From Mycobacterium sp. (GTDB lineage Bacteria; Actinomycetota; Actinomycetes; Mycobacteriales; Mycobacteriaceae), in the NCBI RefSeq assembly GCF_004298145.1, contig NZ_SCRH01000030.1:194398-258397 (forward strand): a stretch of DNA of 64,000 bases, written 5' to 3'. The notes beneath the pieces were generated by a model, which ran no database searches, was not told the origin of the DNA, and saw only the letters and a program-made list of their open reading frames with translations. How positions within the stretch are numbered: the first letter of the stretch is position 1; each line of letters starts with the position of its first letter. The position numbers and the translations under genes are program-made. This document shows, in pieces, positions 16,925-25,979 of the stretch.

Positions 16925-17390
16925 GTGTCGTACGACCGACAGCCCGACGCCCTGGTGCGGGGCGCCCGGATGGGGGCCACCTCGCCGCGCATCACCTTAT
17001 TGAAAGCTCTTGAAGCCCAACCGTATTCGACTGTGGAAGCGGTCGCTGATTATGTCGGCGACACGTTGGGGTCTCCACTCACGCCGGTTACGACGTGGTG
17101 TGGGCATGTGTTGGCGCCGGTCTGGCTCGCGGTATCGAACCCACGGGTTCGTCAGCGCTGCGTGCGACCCGCATCGGTGACAACCATCACCACCTGGTGT
17201 GCCGGGTCTTTGGCGCGGTCACCGACGTCGAGTGTGTCGTCGGTGAGGCGCCCTGCCTCGAGCCGGCCGATCCCACTGGTTCGAGGTCGACGACGCCGAA
17301 GTGGTCTTCTGTGGTATCTGCGCGAAATGCCGTACCAGCCCTGAGATTTCCATCGAGTCAGCCCACCACGACGAGGAGATAGCGAAATGA
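16925..17390 (+). pseudogene. Fur-family regulator gene, broken by two frameshifts
   Basis: Three consecutive frames together give a FurA-like protein. Frame one, from GTG 16925: SPRITLLKALEAQPYSTVEAV. Frame two, from about 17080: THAGYDVVWA...GLARGIEP, DNHHHLVCR and ECVVGEAPCL. Frame three, from about 17284: FEVDDAEVVFCGICAKC to a TGA that overlaps the catalase ATG. The metal-site His cluster and the CXXC pair survive, but no single frame spans them. FurA genes often precede katG/catalase genes in actinomycetes and repress them. Here the catalase is intact and its likely repressor is lost, unless the shifts are sequencing errors. Confidence 0.8.
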
Positions 17391-18838
17391 CGGGAAGCTA
17401 CACGACGAACGATGCCGGCAACCCGATACCCAGTGACGAGCATTCGCTAACCATCGGCCCCGACGGCCCGATTCTGCTGCAGGATCACTACCTGATCGAG
17501 CAGATGGCCAACTTCAACCGGGAGCGCATTCCGGAGCGCCAACCGCACGCGAAGGGCGGTGGCGCATTCGGCCACTTCGAGGTCACCAACGACGTCAGCG
17601 CCTACACCAAGGCCGCCGTGTTTCAGCCGGGCACCGAGACCGGGATGCTGGCTCGGTTCTCCTCGGTGGCCGGCGAGCGCGGTAGCCCAGACACCTGGCG
17701 GGATCCGCGTGGTTTCGCGTTGAAGTTCTACACGTCGGAGGGCAACTTCGACATGGTTGGCAACAACACCCCGGTCTTTTTCATGCGGGACCCGTTGAAG
17801 TTCCAGCATTTCATCCGATCGCAGAAGCGCCGCGCAGACAACAACCTGCGGGACAACAACATGCAGTGGGACTTCTGGACTCTCTCACCGGAATCGGCTC
17901 ACCAGGTGACGTGGCTAATGGGCGATCGGGGGATCCCGAAAAGCTGGAGGCAGATGAACGGCTACTCCAGTGACACCTACAGCTGGATCAACGCCGACGG
18001 CCAGATCTTCTGGGTGAAGTACCACTTCAAGACCGATCAGGGCATTGACTTCCTCACCCAGGAGGAGGCCGACCTGCTGGCCGGCGAAGACGCCGACTAC
18101 CACCAGCGCGACCTGTATGAGGCGATCGAGCGCGGCGAGTATCCCAGCTGGACGCTCAAGATGCAGATCATGCCGTTTGAGGAGGCCAAGACCTACCGGT
18201 TCAACCCGTTCGACCTGACCAAGGTGTGGCCGCACGGCGATTACCCGCTGATCGAAGTCGGCAAGATGACGCTGGACCGCAACCTCTCCGATTACCACAC
18301 CGAGATGGAGCAGGCGGCGTTCGAGCCGAACAACCTGGTGCCCGGCACCGGGTTGAGTCCGGACAAGATGCTGCTGGCGCGCGGGTTTTCCTACGCCGAC
18401 GCGCACCGTGCGCGGCTGGGGGTCAACTACAAGCAGATCCCGGTCAACTCGCCGAAGGTGGAGTTGCACAACTACTCCAAAGACGGGGCGATGCGGGTGA
18501 AGAATGTCTGCGATCCGGTGTATGCGCCCAACTCCTACGGTGGTCCGCAGGCGGACCCGTCGCGCGCGGCGGAGGTGCGCTGGTATGCCGACGGCGAGAT
18601 GGCCCGCACCGCGTATACGCTGCGAGCCGACGACGATGACTGGGGTCAGGCCGGCACCCTGGTTCGCGACGTCATGGATGATGCGGCACGAGAGCGATTG
18701 GCTCACAACATCATTGGACACGTCTGCAATGGTGTGAAAGAACCGGTACTGTCGCGGGTGTTCGAGTATTGGCGCAACGTCGACCCCGACCTCGGCAAGG
18801 AGGTCGAGCAAGGCATTCAAGCCAACCTCCACACTTAA
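17387..18838 (+). CDS. katA: Monofunctional heme catalase
   Basis: A 483-residue small-subunit catalase that dismutates hydrogen peroxide. Visible elements are the catalytic His in [12 protein letters not shown], the [20 protein letters not shown] block, the distal Asn in [14 protein letters not shown], and the proximal heme Tyr in [27 protein letters not shown] precedes the ATG, which overlaps the end of the decayed fur gene. Symbol by family; it is not KatG. With Fur broken, expression may be constitutive. Confidence 0.93.
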   Translation: MTGSYTTNDAGNPIPSDEHSLTIGPDGPILLQDHYLIEQMANFNRERIPERQPHAKGGGAFGHFEVTNDVSAYTKAAVFQPGTETGMLARFSSVAGERGSPDTWRDPRGFALKFYTSEGNFDMVGNNTPVFFMRDPLKFQHFIRSQKRRADNNLRDNNMQWDFWTLSPESAHQVTWLMGDRGIPKSWRQMNGYSSDTYSWINADGQIFWVKYHFKTDQGIDFLTQEEADLLAGEDADYHQRDLYEAIERGEYPSWTLKMQIMPFEEAKTYRFNPFDLTKVWPHGDYPLIEVGKMTLDRNLSDYHTEMEQAAFEPNNLVPGTGLSPDKMLLARGFSYADAHRARLGVNYKQIPVNSPKVELHNYSKDGAMRVKNVCDPVYAPNSYGGPQADPSRAAEVRWYADGEMARTAYTLRADDDDWGQAGTLVRDVMDDAARERLAHNIIGHVCNGVKEPVLSRVFEYWRNVDPDLGKEVEQGIQANLHT

Positions 18839-18986
18839 CCGATCTGCGGATCACCGAAGGCGGCCCCGATCATGTAGGTCTGGTTGGTCGGCAGCTTGTG
18901 TTGAGATGTGGCTGACAGCCACGTCAAGTCCTCAGACGGCACTTCGATCGCATCGATCGCAGGTGTCGGCCGATCATCTGCGAAGC
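18835..18986 (-). pseudogene. C-terminal fragment of an unidentified protein
   Basis: On the minus strand a frame with no start ends at TAA 18835, overlapping the catalase stop. It reads as natural protein (PTPAIDAIEVPSEDLTWLSA, then HKLPTNQTYMIGAAFGDPQ) and is closed upstream by a TAG at about 18987. The family is not recognised. It sits directly beside a narI remnant and looks like another cut-off gene end. Confidence 0.35.
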
Positions 18987-19057
18987 ATCGACGCTAGCCT
19001 GATCCGGCGTGGCAATGAGAAACTAACGGTGGCCCGAAAATCAATAGGGGACACCGA

Positions 19058-19285
19058 TTTTCGCCACTTCCGCCCGCCGGTGCCCGGCTCTTCCGGGGGT
19101 CTCGCGACGCGACTGCGGACGACAATACAGGGCCGCCACAAATACCAGAGCGGATAGCTCCAAGCGTGGACGAGACGGCTGAACGGCCAGACGATGAAGA
19201 TTGCCCAAGCCGCCGCGGCGTGGACCGGGTAAAGGACCGGCGCTCTGGCGATCGCGGCCACGTTCGGGTGTAAGGCGAACAGACT
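19058..19285 (-). pseudogene. narI: Nitrate reductase gamma subunit (narI) 3' remnant
   Basis: About 76 codons encode the end of NarI: ALHPNVAAIARAPVLYPVH, then WPFSRLVHAWSYPLWYLWRP, the last helix and cytoplasmic end of the cytochrome b subunit, followed by EEPGTGGRKWRK. The upstream 150 or so residues, including most heme-ligand helices, are missing, as are narG, narH and narJ. It is therefore a remnant, showing that a respiratory nitrate reductase operon once lay here. Confidence 0.75.
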
Positions 19286-19327
19286 GCGGCCGGCAGAACC
19301 TACCGATGGTGTCCTAACGCGCACCAG

Positions 19328-19666
19328 TCAGGGCAGTTTGGCGACGGTCAACAACACCGCAGAATCCTCCAGCGCCTCCAAGCTGTGACGCTCATTGGGC
19401 ATCTTCAGCAAATCACCCGTCCGGCCCTCCCACGATGTAGCGCCGGAGACCAACCGGACACGACCCCGTAAGACGTATACGCTGGCCTCCCCCGGATTTA
19501 GGTGATCGCCCAGCGTCGATCCCGCGATCAAACCGACCACCGTTTGGCGCAGCACGCGTTCATGACCACCCACCACGGTGTCAGCGGCACGCCCGCCATG
19601 GGAAGCCGCCAGTTCGAGTTGCTGTCGAGCCAAAGCCGCTAAGGAGATCCGCTGCACGTGCACCAT
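19328..19666 (-). CDS. Cupin-domain protein
   Basis: A 112-residue single cupin from ATG 19666 (a TTG at 19693 would add nine residues). Motif 1 is represented by GSTLGDHLNPGEASVYVLRG and motif 2 by GDLLKMPNERHSLEALED; one His and acidic residues of the usual metal site are present. The fold fits small sensor or enzyme cupins that respond to stress. No operon partner: it lies between the narI remnant and the PK-like gene. Confidence 0.8.
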   Translation of the reverse strand: MVHVQRISLAALARQQLELAASHGGRAADTVVGGHERVLRQTVVGLIAGSTLGDHLNPGEASVYVLRGRVRLVSGATSWEGRTGDLLKMPNERHSLEALEDSAVLLTVAKLP

Positions 19667-19994
19667 TGCATTCCAGTCAGCTACCCGAGTCAACCGCCGA
19701 TTCTCTCGCAGGTCTCAACATCGACCGCAGGTGTTGGATGCGATCCGCCGAACGCCCGCCAGCGCGACCGCGTCCGGCCAGGGCGTGGACAACGGCGGCC
19801 GGCGAAAGGCATCATCGATGTGAGGTACCGATTCCACTTTGGATCACCCCGTGGTCCATGCCTACCAGCGTGTGAGGAAGGCCCGAGTGGACGACGATCG
19901 CGCCGCCTTCGCGGAAAGCATGTCGCATGCCGGCCGGCTGCTCGATCAGCGCCAAGGCCTCGGTGGGGACCGTGCAGTCTGAACTGGTGCCGCT
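19667..19994. other. No gene recognised (328 bases)
   Basis: Short frames on both strands overlap one another here, and none has a good start, ribosome binding site or recognisable motif. Given the remnants on either side, decayed coding DNA is likely. Confidence 0.5.
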
Positions 19995-21824
19995 ATGGTG
20001 GACCTGAATGCCCAGCAACTGGTACGTCTGCTCAACGACGTGCAGCAGCTGCTGGCCAGTTTGCCGCAAGCGGAGTACACCTGGTCGCCGTCGCTGACCG
20101 CGGTCGCTGCTGAGCATCGCGTGAGCGCTCGAAACCTTGTGCACTACTGGGCTGTTCGGCAAAACGATCTGCGCGATCTGCAGTCCCGGCTGGCTGTATT
20201 TGGGTTGTCGTCGCTGGGCCGCAGCGAGGCACATGTGCAGGCCACGCTGTCGTTGGTGCGGTCGGCGATCTGGGCGATGCTCGGAGGCCAGTGGCAGCCT
20301 CCCCGACCGCCGGCGGTGCGGATTGAGGACAGCTCGCAGCTGCTTCGTCGGCGCACTGTCGACGTCTTGGGGCCGGCACCGGCGGGCCGGGTGACTCGCA
20401 TCATGGTCACGCTGCCGTCGCAAGCCGCGGAGAACCCGGACATGGTGCGCGGATTGGTCAAGCGGGGGATGAACGTCGCACGCATCAACTGTGCGCACGA
20501 CGACGCCCCGGCATGGCGGGCGATGGCCGAAAATGTGCGGCGCGCCACCGCATCGACCGGCAGGACTTGCCTGATCGCCATGGACCTGGCGGGCCCCAAG
20601 TTACGCACCGGTCCGTTGGAGCCCGGGCCTCAGGTCGTCAAGCTGCATCCACGCAAGGACCTGCTGGGCAGGGTCAGCGCTCCGGCGCACGCACGGCTGG
20701 TGTCGGCCAGTGATCCAGCGAGCCACTCACCAACCGGCCTGGCGTGTATTCCGGTATCCGGGCAATGGCTGGGCCGCCGACATGACGGAGACGTCCTGCA
20801 ACTAGACGACAGCCGAGGATCGGATCGCCAACTCATCCTGCATACGGCTCAAACATCCACCGCTGGACTAGGATTCGTGATCGAGGCAGCCGAGACGACG
20901 TATCTGAGCACCGGAACGGTGCTGCGTGTCCACGGATGCGACGATCCCGTTGAGGTGGGTGAGCTTCCACCGGCCCAGCAGAGCCTGATGCTGCACCGCG
21001 GGGACACCCTGGAGTTGACCAGAAGCGATGCTGCCGCGCCGGTGGCTACCGACGGTGTCGCCCGCATCGGCTGCACTCTGCCGGAGATCTTCGATCACGC
21101 CCGCACCGGTGAAACGGTCCTATTCGACGACGGCCGCATCAGCGGCCAGATCATTGCGACTAGCCCCGACCAGATCACCATCCGGGTTGAACACGCCGCC
21201 GAGCAGGGCTCCAAACTGCGAGCCGACAAGGGCATCAACGTTCCTGACACTGTCCTTCCGATCTCCGCCCGGACCTCCAAGGACTTAGCCGACCTATCGG
21301 TCGTCGCCGAACTGGCAGACCTGGTCGAAATGTCGTTCGTGCGGAACTCCACCGATGTCGAGCACCTCGTCGCACACCTGGACCGGCTCGGCGCAGACCA
21401 TCTCGGAGTCATCTTGAAGATCGAGACCCGCCAAGCGTTCGAGCAGTTACCCCAGCTATTGCTCACCGCCATGCGCCGACAGCGGGTCGGGGTGATGATC
21501 GCGCGGGGTGACCTCGCCGTGGAGTGCGGCTATTACCGGCTGGCCGAACTTCAAGAAGAAATCCTATGGCTGTGCGAGGCGGCCCACCTACCCGTGATCT
21601 GGGCGACCCAGGTGCTCGAGCAGCTCGCCAAAAAGGGCAATCCGTCACGCGCGGAGATCAGCGACGCCGCGATGAGCGAGCGGGCCGAATGCGTGATGCT
21701 CAACAAAGGCCCGTACATCGACGAGGCGGTCGTGGCACTCGACGCGATACTGCGGCGCATGGCCCAACATCAATACAAGACCAACACCCTGTTGCCGCCC
21801 TTGGGCTCATGGCACCCAACATGA
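19995..21824 (+). CDS. Pyruvate-kinase-like protein lacking the C-terminal domain, with extra N-terminal domain
   Basis: Residues 1-130 form a separate, mostly helical N-terminal region (ARNLVHYWAVRQNDLRDLQ) not found in standard pyruvate kinase. From about 133 the barrel begins: VARINCAHDD and DLAGPKLRTG near 160-205, a long B-domain-like insert, ILKIET with the catalytic Lys, MIARGDLAVE near 502, and IWATQVLEQL plus NPSRAEISD near 537-558. It ends at 609 soon after CVMLNKGPYIDEAV, where canonical enzymes have MLSGET and then about 130 residues of C-terminal allosteric domain. Catalytic residues look kept, so PEP/ADP chemistry is possible, but regulation must differ. Confidence 0.85.
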   Translation: MVDLNAQQLVRLLNDVQQLLASLPQAEYTWSPSLTAVAAEHRVSARNLVHYWAVRQNDLRDLQSRLAVFGLSSLGRSEAHVQATLSLVRSAIWAMLGGQWQPPRPPAVRIEDSSQLLRRRTVDVLGPAPAGRVTRIMVTLPSQAAENPDMVRGLVKRGMNVARINCAHDDAPAWRAMAENVRRATASTGRTCLIAMDLAGPKLRTGPLEPGPQVVKLHPRKDLLGRVSAPAHARLVSASDPASHSPTGLACIPVSGQWLGRRHDGDVLQLDDSRGSDRQLILHTAQTSTAGLGFVIEAAETTYLSTGTVLRVHGCDDPVEVGELPPAQQSLMLHRGDTLELTRSDAAAPVATDGVARIGCTLPEIFDHARTGETVLFDDGRISGQIIATSPDQITIRVEHAAEQGSKLRADKGINVPDTVLPISARTSKDLADLSVVAELADLVEMSFVRNSTDVEHLVAHLDRLGADHLGVILKIETRQAFEQLPQLLLTAMRRQRVGVMIARGDLAVECGYYRLAELQEEILWLCEAAHLPVIWATQVLEQLAKKGNPSRAEISDAAMSERAECVMLNKGPYIDEAVVALDAILRRMAQHQYKTNTLLPPLGSWHPT

Positions 21825-21900
21825 CGAGGTGGGCGGCAACCACCGTTTTAGCCAATGGATTCGGGTTACCCGTGCCCGGTCGGATCGAAAGGCGCTCGCA

Positions 21901-22014
21901 ATGGGTCACTGCAAGGGCAACGTGCGGGACCAGGAGTTCAACTTCTTCGAGATGCTGGGTCTGGAGAAGATTCTTCCCACCGGCGCGTTCGGTGACCTCG
22001 ACGGCGACGCCGGT
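21901..22014 (+). pseudogene. Acyl-CoA dehydrogenase (FadE5-like) N-terminal remnant
   Basis: About 38 codons from ATG 21901 match the beginning of the large mycobacterial FadE5-type acyl-CoA dehydrogenases: GNVRDQEFNFFEMLGLEKIL, then GAFGDLDGD. The resemblance stops there and the frame continues as unrelated sequence to 22233. The remaining 570 or so residues are absent, so this is a decayed gene start. Confidence 0.65.
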
Positions 22015-22211
22015 ACATCTGCGCGACATCTGGCCATCGAAGGGGGTCACGGTGCTCCAGCGACTGCCCGCAACAACTGGCGTGATGATGCACGCCGGCC
22101 ATTCCCAGTCCTCGCCGCGAGACCTCCTGCCCCATACAACTATCGGCGGTCCTCCGAAATCCTTCGCGCCGAGCCGGCGAAGGGACGCTATGCCTCTACT
22201 ACGGTGGGGAC

Positions 22212-23351
22212 ATGGATCCGCTGCGTGTGGTGATCTGCGGTGGCGGTTTCGCTGCCGCGGAGTGTTTACTGCGTCTACATCGGTTGGCCGGCGAGCGGGT
22301 CGCCATCAGACTGCTTGCCCCCAACGAGTACCTGAACTATCGTCCGCTCACCGTGCTGGTCCCGTTCGGGGAGAGCCGGCCGGCGCAGTACCCGATCGGC
22401 GAACTGGCCGCCGCCGCCGGTGCGCAATGGGTCCATGACCGTGCGGTGGCGATCGAACACCGTGACCACATCGTGCACACGGCAAACGGACGCTCGTTAA
22501 ATTATGACGCACTGTTGCTGGCACCGGGCGGCAAGGAGCGCAAGCCCGACCCGCACGTGGCCGTGTTCACCGACCGCACCGGCGGTCACACCTACCACGG
22601 CATCGTCGAGGCAATCGACACCGGCAGGATTAGCAGCCTGGCACTGATCGACCCGCACGGCCCGTCATGGCCGCTGCCGCTGTACGAGTTGGCGCTTTTG
22701 ACGGCCAAACACGCACGCGAGCGCCGGCTACCTCTCCAGATCACCATGATCACCCCCTATCCGCACCCGCTGTATCCGTTCGGCGACGAGGTCGGCGCCA
22801 CCGTTGTGCACCTGCTGGAGAGCGCCGGGATCACGCTGTACATGAAAACCAGCAGCCATTTCGCGGGGGACCATCTGATTCACCTGGAACCTGCCGGCGT
22901 TGACCTACACCCCGATCGAATCGTGACGGTGCCGACAATCACCGGGCCCAACCTGCCGGGTGTGCCCGGCGACGCGCGAGATCGGTTCATTCCGGTCGAC
23001 GAGCACTGTCGGGTTGTCGGCACCGACGGACACGTCTTCGCCGCCGGCGATGCCACCGATCTGACCGTCAAGCACGGCAGCCTCGCCGCCCAGCAAGCCG
23101 ATACCGCCGCTGCAGGTATCGCCTACTTGGTTGACGCAGTACCGGCCCCCGAGCCGTTTCGGCCGGTACTGCGCGGCACGCTGCTTACCGGCGATGCACC
23201 GCTGTACCTGCAGGCGAACCTGGTCGCCGGGACAAGTTGGGGTGCACAGCTATTGACCGAACCGACCTGGCCGTCTGATCAACTCGTAGCCGCTCAGGAG
23301 CTTGCAGCCTATCTCGCCGAACACCCGGCCCAGAAGGTGTCACAAGAATAG
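22212..23351 (+). CDS. FAD-dependent NDH-2/SQR-like oxidoreductase
   Basis: A 379-residue flavoprotein. The FAD motif is VVICGGGFAAAEC at 6-18, with LLAPNEYLNYRPL after the second strand and the FAD-closing VFAAGDATDLTVKHGSLAAQQADTAA near 275. It resembles type II NADH dehydrogenases and sulfide:quinone oxidoreductases, but lacks the cysteine pair needed for sulfide oxidation and has no clear membrane anchor. Electron donor and acceptor are unknown. It stands alone on its strand between fadE and sdhB remnants. Confidence 0.82.
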   Translation: MDPLRVVICGGGFAAAECLLRLHRLAGERVAIRLLAPNEYLNYRPLTVLVPFGESRPAQYPIGELAAAAGAQWVHDRAVAIEHRDHIVHTANGRSLNYDALLLAPGGKERKPDPHVAVFTDRTGGHTYHGIVEAIDTGRISSLALIDPHGPSWPLPLYELALLTAKHARERRLPLQITMITPYPHPLYPFGDEVGATVVHLLESAGITLYMKTSSHFAGDHLIHLEPAGVDLHPDRIVTVPTITGPNLPGVPGDARDRFIPVDEHCRVVGTDGHVFAAGDATDLTVKHGSLAAQQADTAAAGIAYLVDAVPAPEPFRPVLRGTLLTGDAPLYLQANLVAGTSWGAQLLTEPTWPSDQLVAAQELAAYLAEHPAQKVSQE

Positions 23352-23422
23352 GGGCGGTCACCGGTGGGACGCTGGCTGCAGTGGCATCGGCGTCGGCGGA
23401 GGCCGAGGGCCATGACGGCGGT

Positions 23423-23690
23423 CAGGGCTCCTGGTGGGCCAGTGCGGTCAGCACGTCGTGGTGGTAGCGAGAGATTACGTCGAGTTGGATGCCCTTGGGG
23501 CACACCGCGGTACATTCGCCGATCTGAGTGCAGCCGCCGAACTCCTCGGCGTCATGCTGGTCGATCATGGCCAGCGCGCGGGCGCGGCGTTCGGCTTGGC
23601 CCTGCGGCAGGTTGCCGAGGTGGGTGATCTTGGCGCCCAGGAACAGTGCCGCCGAGGCGTTGGGGCAGCGACCGGCCAGTAGTCGGTCAG
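23423..23690 (-). pseudogene. sdhB: Succinate dehydrogenase/fumarate reductase iron-sulfur subunit (sdhB) 3' remnant
   Basis: The minus strand encodes the last 88 or so residues of an SdhB: GRCPNASAALFLGAKITHLG, LPQGQAERRARALAMIDQ, and FGGCTQIGECTAVCPKGIQ, which carry ligands of the 3Fe-4S and 4Fe-4S clusters, then TGA 23423. The 2Fe-2S domain and the flavoprotein and anchor genes are missing. The break lies at the stop of the E2 gene, so an insertion or deletion joined the two. Confidence 0.8.
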
Positions 23691-23702
23691 GGCGCTGGCT
23701 GC

Positions 23703-24974
23703 TTACGCGAGGATGCGCAGGGGGTGTTCGAGCTGACCGACCAAGGCCTGCAAAAACACCGCGGCAGTGGCGCCGTCGAGCACGCGGTGGTCAATGGAGA
23801 GGGTGAGCTTGAGTGTGGTGGTGGCGGTGAGCTGGCCATCACGCACGACGGCTTCCTCCTGGGCGGCACCGACCGCCAGTATGGCGGCCTCGGGCGGGTT
23901 GATGACGGCGGTGAAGTGGTCGATGCCGTACATACCGAGGTTGCTGATCGTGAACGTACCGCCACTCAACTCGTCGGGGGTTACCTTGCCGACCCGTGCT
24001 CGCTCAATCAAAGAGTGTGCCTCGGCAGCGATCTCGGTGAGACTCTTCTGATTCGCATCACGGATAACCGGCACAACCAGCCCATTGTCGGTGGCGACAG
24101 CGCAGCCGATGTTCACCTGATTGTGCCGGACCAGGTGATCGCCACCCCAGGATGAATTGACCTCGCCATGAGCCGCAAGGGTGATCGCGCACGCCCGGAT
24201 CAACAGATCCGTGACGGTGATCTTCAGCCCGCCGATGGGCAAGTCCGCGTTGAGATCCGCACGCAGCTTCTCCAACGCACTAACATCGGCAACGGAGGTG
24301 AGGTAAAAGTGCGGGGCCGCAGCGCTTTCCGTGAGCCGCTGTGCCGTGATGCGCCGTATCGACGTCAGTGACACCCGCTCGTCACCGTCAAGGCCACGAA
24401 TAGCCGGGCCAGACCCTGCCGCGGTGGCGGGTTTCGTCGAGGGCGGCTGCACAGCAACACCGGTGCGCTTAGCGATCGCGGCATCGATGTCGACCCGAAC
24501 GATCCGCCCGCCGGGGCCGCTGCCGGCGATGGTCGTCAAATCGATGCCGTGCTCACGGGCCAGCGACCGCACCAGTGGAGTGGCACGCACCTTTGCCGCC
24601 GTCGCGGGCGGATGACCCGGCGGTGTCCCGGCGGGCTGCGGTACGGGCGGTAACGGACCGCCGGCTGCGTGCGTGACCTCACCAGATGTGGCGGTGACTT
24701 GCGTTGGGCTGCTTATTGTTTCGGCCTCGGCGGCGGTAGCCGGGCTGTCAATGACGGCGATGGGCTGACCGATCGGCACCGTGCTGCCCTCTTCGGCGAT
24801 AATTCGGGTCAACACACCGCTGTCGTACGCCTCGAGCTCCATGGTGGCCTTGTCGGACTCGATCTCGGCGAGCACGTCGCCACGCTGGACGGTGTCCCCC
24901 TCCTGCTTGAGCCATTGGCCGACAACGCCTTCGGTCATGGTGTCCGACAACCGCGGCATCAGCACGTCTGGCAT
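23703..24974 (-). CDS. pdhC: Dihydrolipoamide acetyltransferase (E2) of a pyruvate/2-oxoacid dehydrogenase
   Basis: A 423-residue E2: one lipoyl domain at 1-78 with EIESDKATME (lipoylated Lys), a Pro/Ala linker, the E1/E3-binding domain ATPLVRSLAREHGIDLTTI...GGRIVRVDI, and the catalytic acyltransferase domain with GTFTISNLGMYGIDHFTAVI and the active-site HRVLDGA. It accepts the acetyl group from E1 and passes it to CoA. It is the last gene of a three-gene operon, 12 bases after E1 beta. No E3 gene is in the operon; a genomic lpdC is presumably used. Confidence 0.92.
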   Translation of the reverse strand: MPDVLMPRLSDTMTEGVVGQWLKQEGDTVQRGDVLAEIESDKATMELEAYDSGVLTRIIAEEGSTVPIGQPIAVIDSPATAAEAETISSPTQVTATSGEVTHAAGGPLPPVPQPAGTPPGHPPATAAKVRATPLVRSLAREHGIDLTTIAGSGPGGRIVRVDIDAAIAKRTGVAVQPPSTKPATAAGSGPAIRGLDGDERVSLTSIRRITAQRLTESAAAPHFYLTSVADVSALEKLRADLNADLPIGGLKITVTDLLIRACAITLAAHGEVNSSWGGDHLVRHNQVNIGCAVATDNGLVVPVIRDANQKSLTEIAAEAHSLIERARVGKVTPDELSGGTFTISNLGMYGIDHFTAVINPPEAAILAVGAAQEEAVVRDGQLTATTTLKLTLSIDHRVLDGATAAVFLQALVGQLEHPLRILA

Positions 24975-24986
24975 GACGGTCCCTCC

Positions 24987-25979
24987 CTAGTAGACGAACC
25001 GGCTGGCGTCGAGAACTTCACCGATGACCTTGGTCAGGTCCGCGGCGTCGGGCAGGGCCGCCAGCTCGAGCGGCTTCGCATAGGGCAGAGGCACTTCGGC
25101 GGCCGCGACCCGGCGGATCGGGGCGTCGAGATAGTCGAAGGCGCCTTCGGCGATCGTTGCCGCGATCTCGGCCCCGACGCCGTAGCTGAGCCAGTCGTCC
25201 TCGAGGATGACGGCCCTGCTGGTTTTGCGCACCGAGGCGCAGATGGTCTCGCGGTCCAGGGGCCGCAGGCTGCGCAGGTCGACCACTTCGATGGACACGC
25301 CGTTGGTTTCGAACTGGCGGGCGACATCCAAAGCGATCACCGTTGCCCGCGAGTAGGCGATGACGGTGAGGTCGGTGCCGGGCTTGATGACCGAGGCGGT
25401 GCCGATCCGGCCGATCTGCTCGCCGTCGGGAACCTCGCCCTTGGTGTTGTACAGCGCCAGGTTCTCCAGGAACAACACCGGGTCGTCGTCGCGCACGGCC
25501 GCGGTGAGCAGCGCTTTGGCATCGGCCGGGGTGGCGGGAGTGAGGACTTTCATCCCGGGCACGTGGGCGTAGAAGACCTCCAGGTTCTGCGAGTGCGTCG
25601 CCGCCAGTTGTTGCCCACCTCCACCCGGTGTGCGGATCACCAGCGGCACCGAGACCTGACCCGCGAACATGGCGTGCATCTTGGCGGCGTGGTTGACGAT
25701 CTGGTCGAGCGCCAACAGGCTGAAGTTGATCGTCATGATCTCCACGATCGGTCGCATGCCGAGCATTGCCGCGCCGATCGCGGCGCCGACGAATCCCCCC
25801 TCACAGATCGGTGTGTCCACCACCCGGGTGGGCCCGAACTCCGCCAAGAGACCGGCGGTGATCTTGTAGGAACCTTCGAAAACGCCGATCTCCTCGCCCA
25901 TCAGGAACACCGACTCGTCGCGCAACAGTTCGGCGCGCAGGGTGTCGTGCAGCGCCTGCCGATAGGTCATGATCGTCAT
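24987..25979 (-). CDS. pdhB: Pyruvate dehydrogenase E1 component, beta subunit
   Basis: 330 residues with the transketolase-like pyrimidine domain (MGEEIGVFEGSYKITAGL, TPICEGGFVGAAIGAAM, including the catalytic Glu region) and the C-terminal transketolase domain (IEVVDLRSLRPLDRETI). Its ATG overlaps the stop of the alpha gene by ATGA. Together alpha and beta decarboxylate pyruvate (or a related 2-oxoacid) and acetylate the lipoyl arm of E2. Confidence 0.92.
   Translation of the reverse strand: MTIMTYRQALHDTLRAELLRDESVFLMGEEIGVFEGSYKITAGLLAEFGPTRVVDTPICEGGFVGAAIGAAMLGMRPIVEIMTINFSLLALDQIVNHAAKMHAMFAGQVSVPLVIRTPGGGGQQLAATHSQNLEVFYAHVPGMKVLTPATPADAKALLTAAVRDDDPVLFLENLALYNTKGEVPDGEQIGRIGTASVIKPGTDLTVIAYSRATVIALDVARQFETNGVSIEVVDLRSLRPLDRETICASVRKTSRAVILEDDWLSYGVGAEIAATIAEGAFDYLDAPIRRVAAAEVPLPYAKPLELAALPDAADLTKVIGEVLDASRFVY

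Noticed and set aside
19045..19075. DosR-like GGGGACACCGATTTT
   Set aside because: Only the GGGAC part fits; the second half and spacing do not, and it lies within the narI remnant.
19812..20498. 228-codon minus-strand frame
   Set aside because: Mostly antisense to the PK-like gene. Its last 50 codons look slightly protein-like but have no partner or motif.
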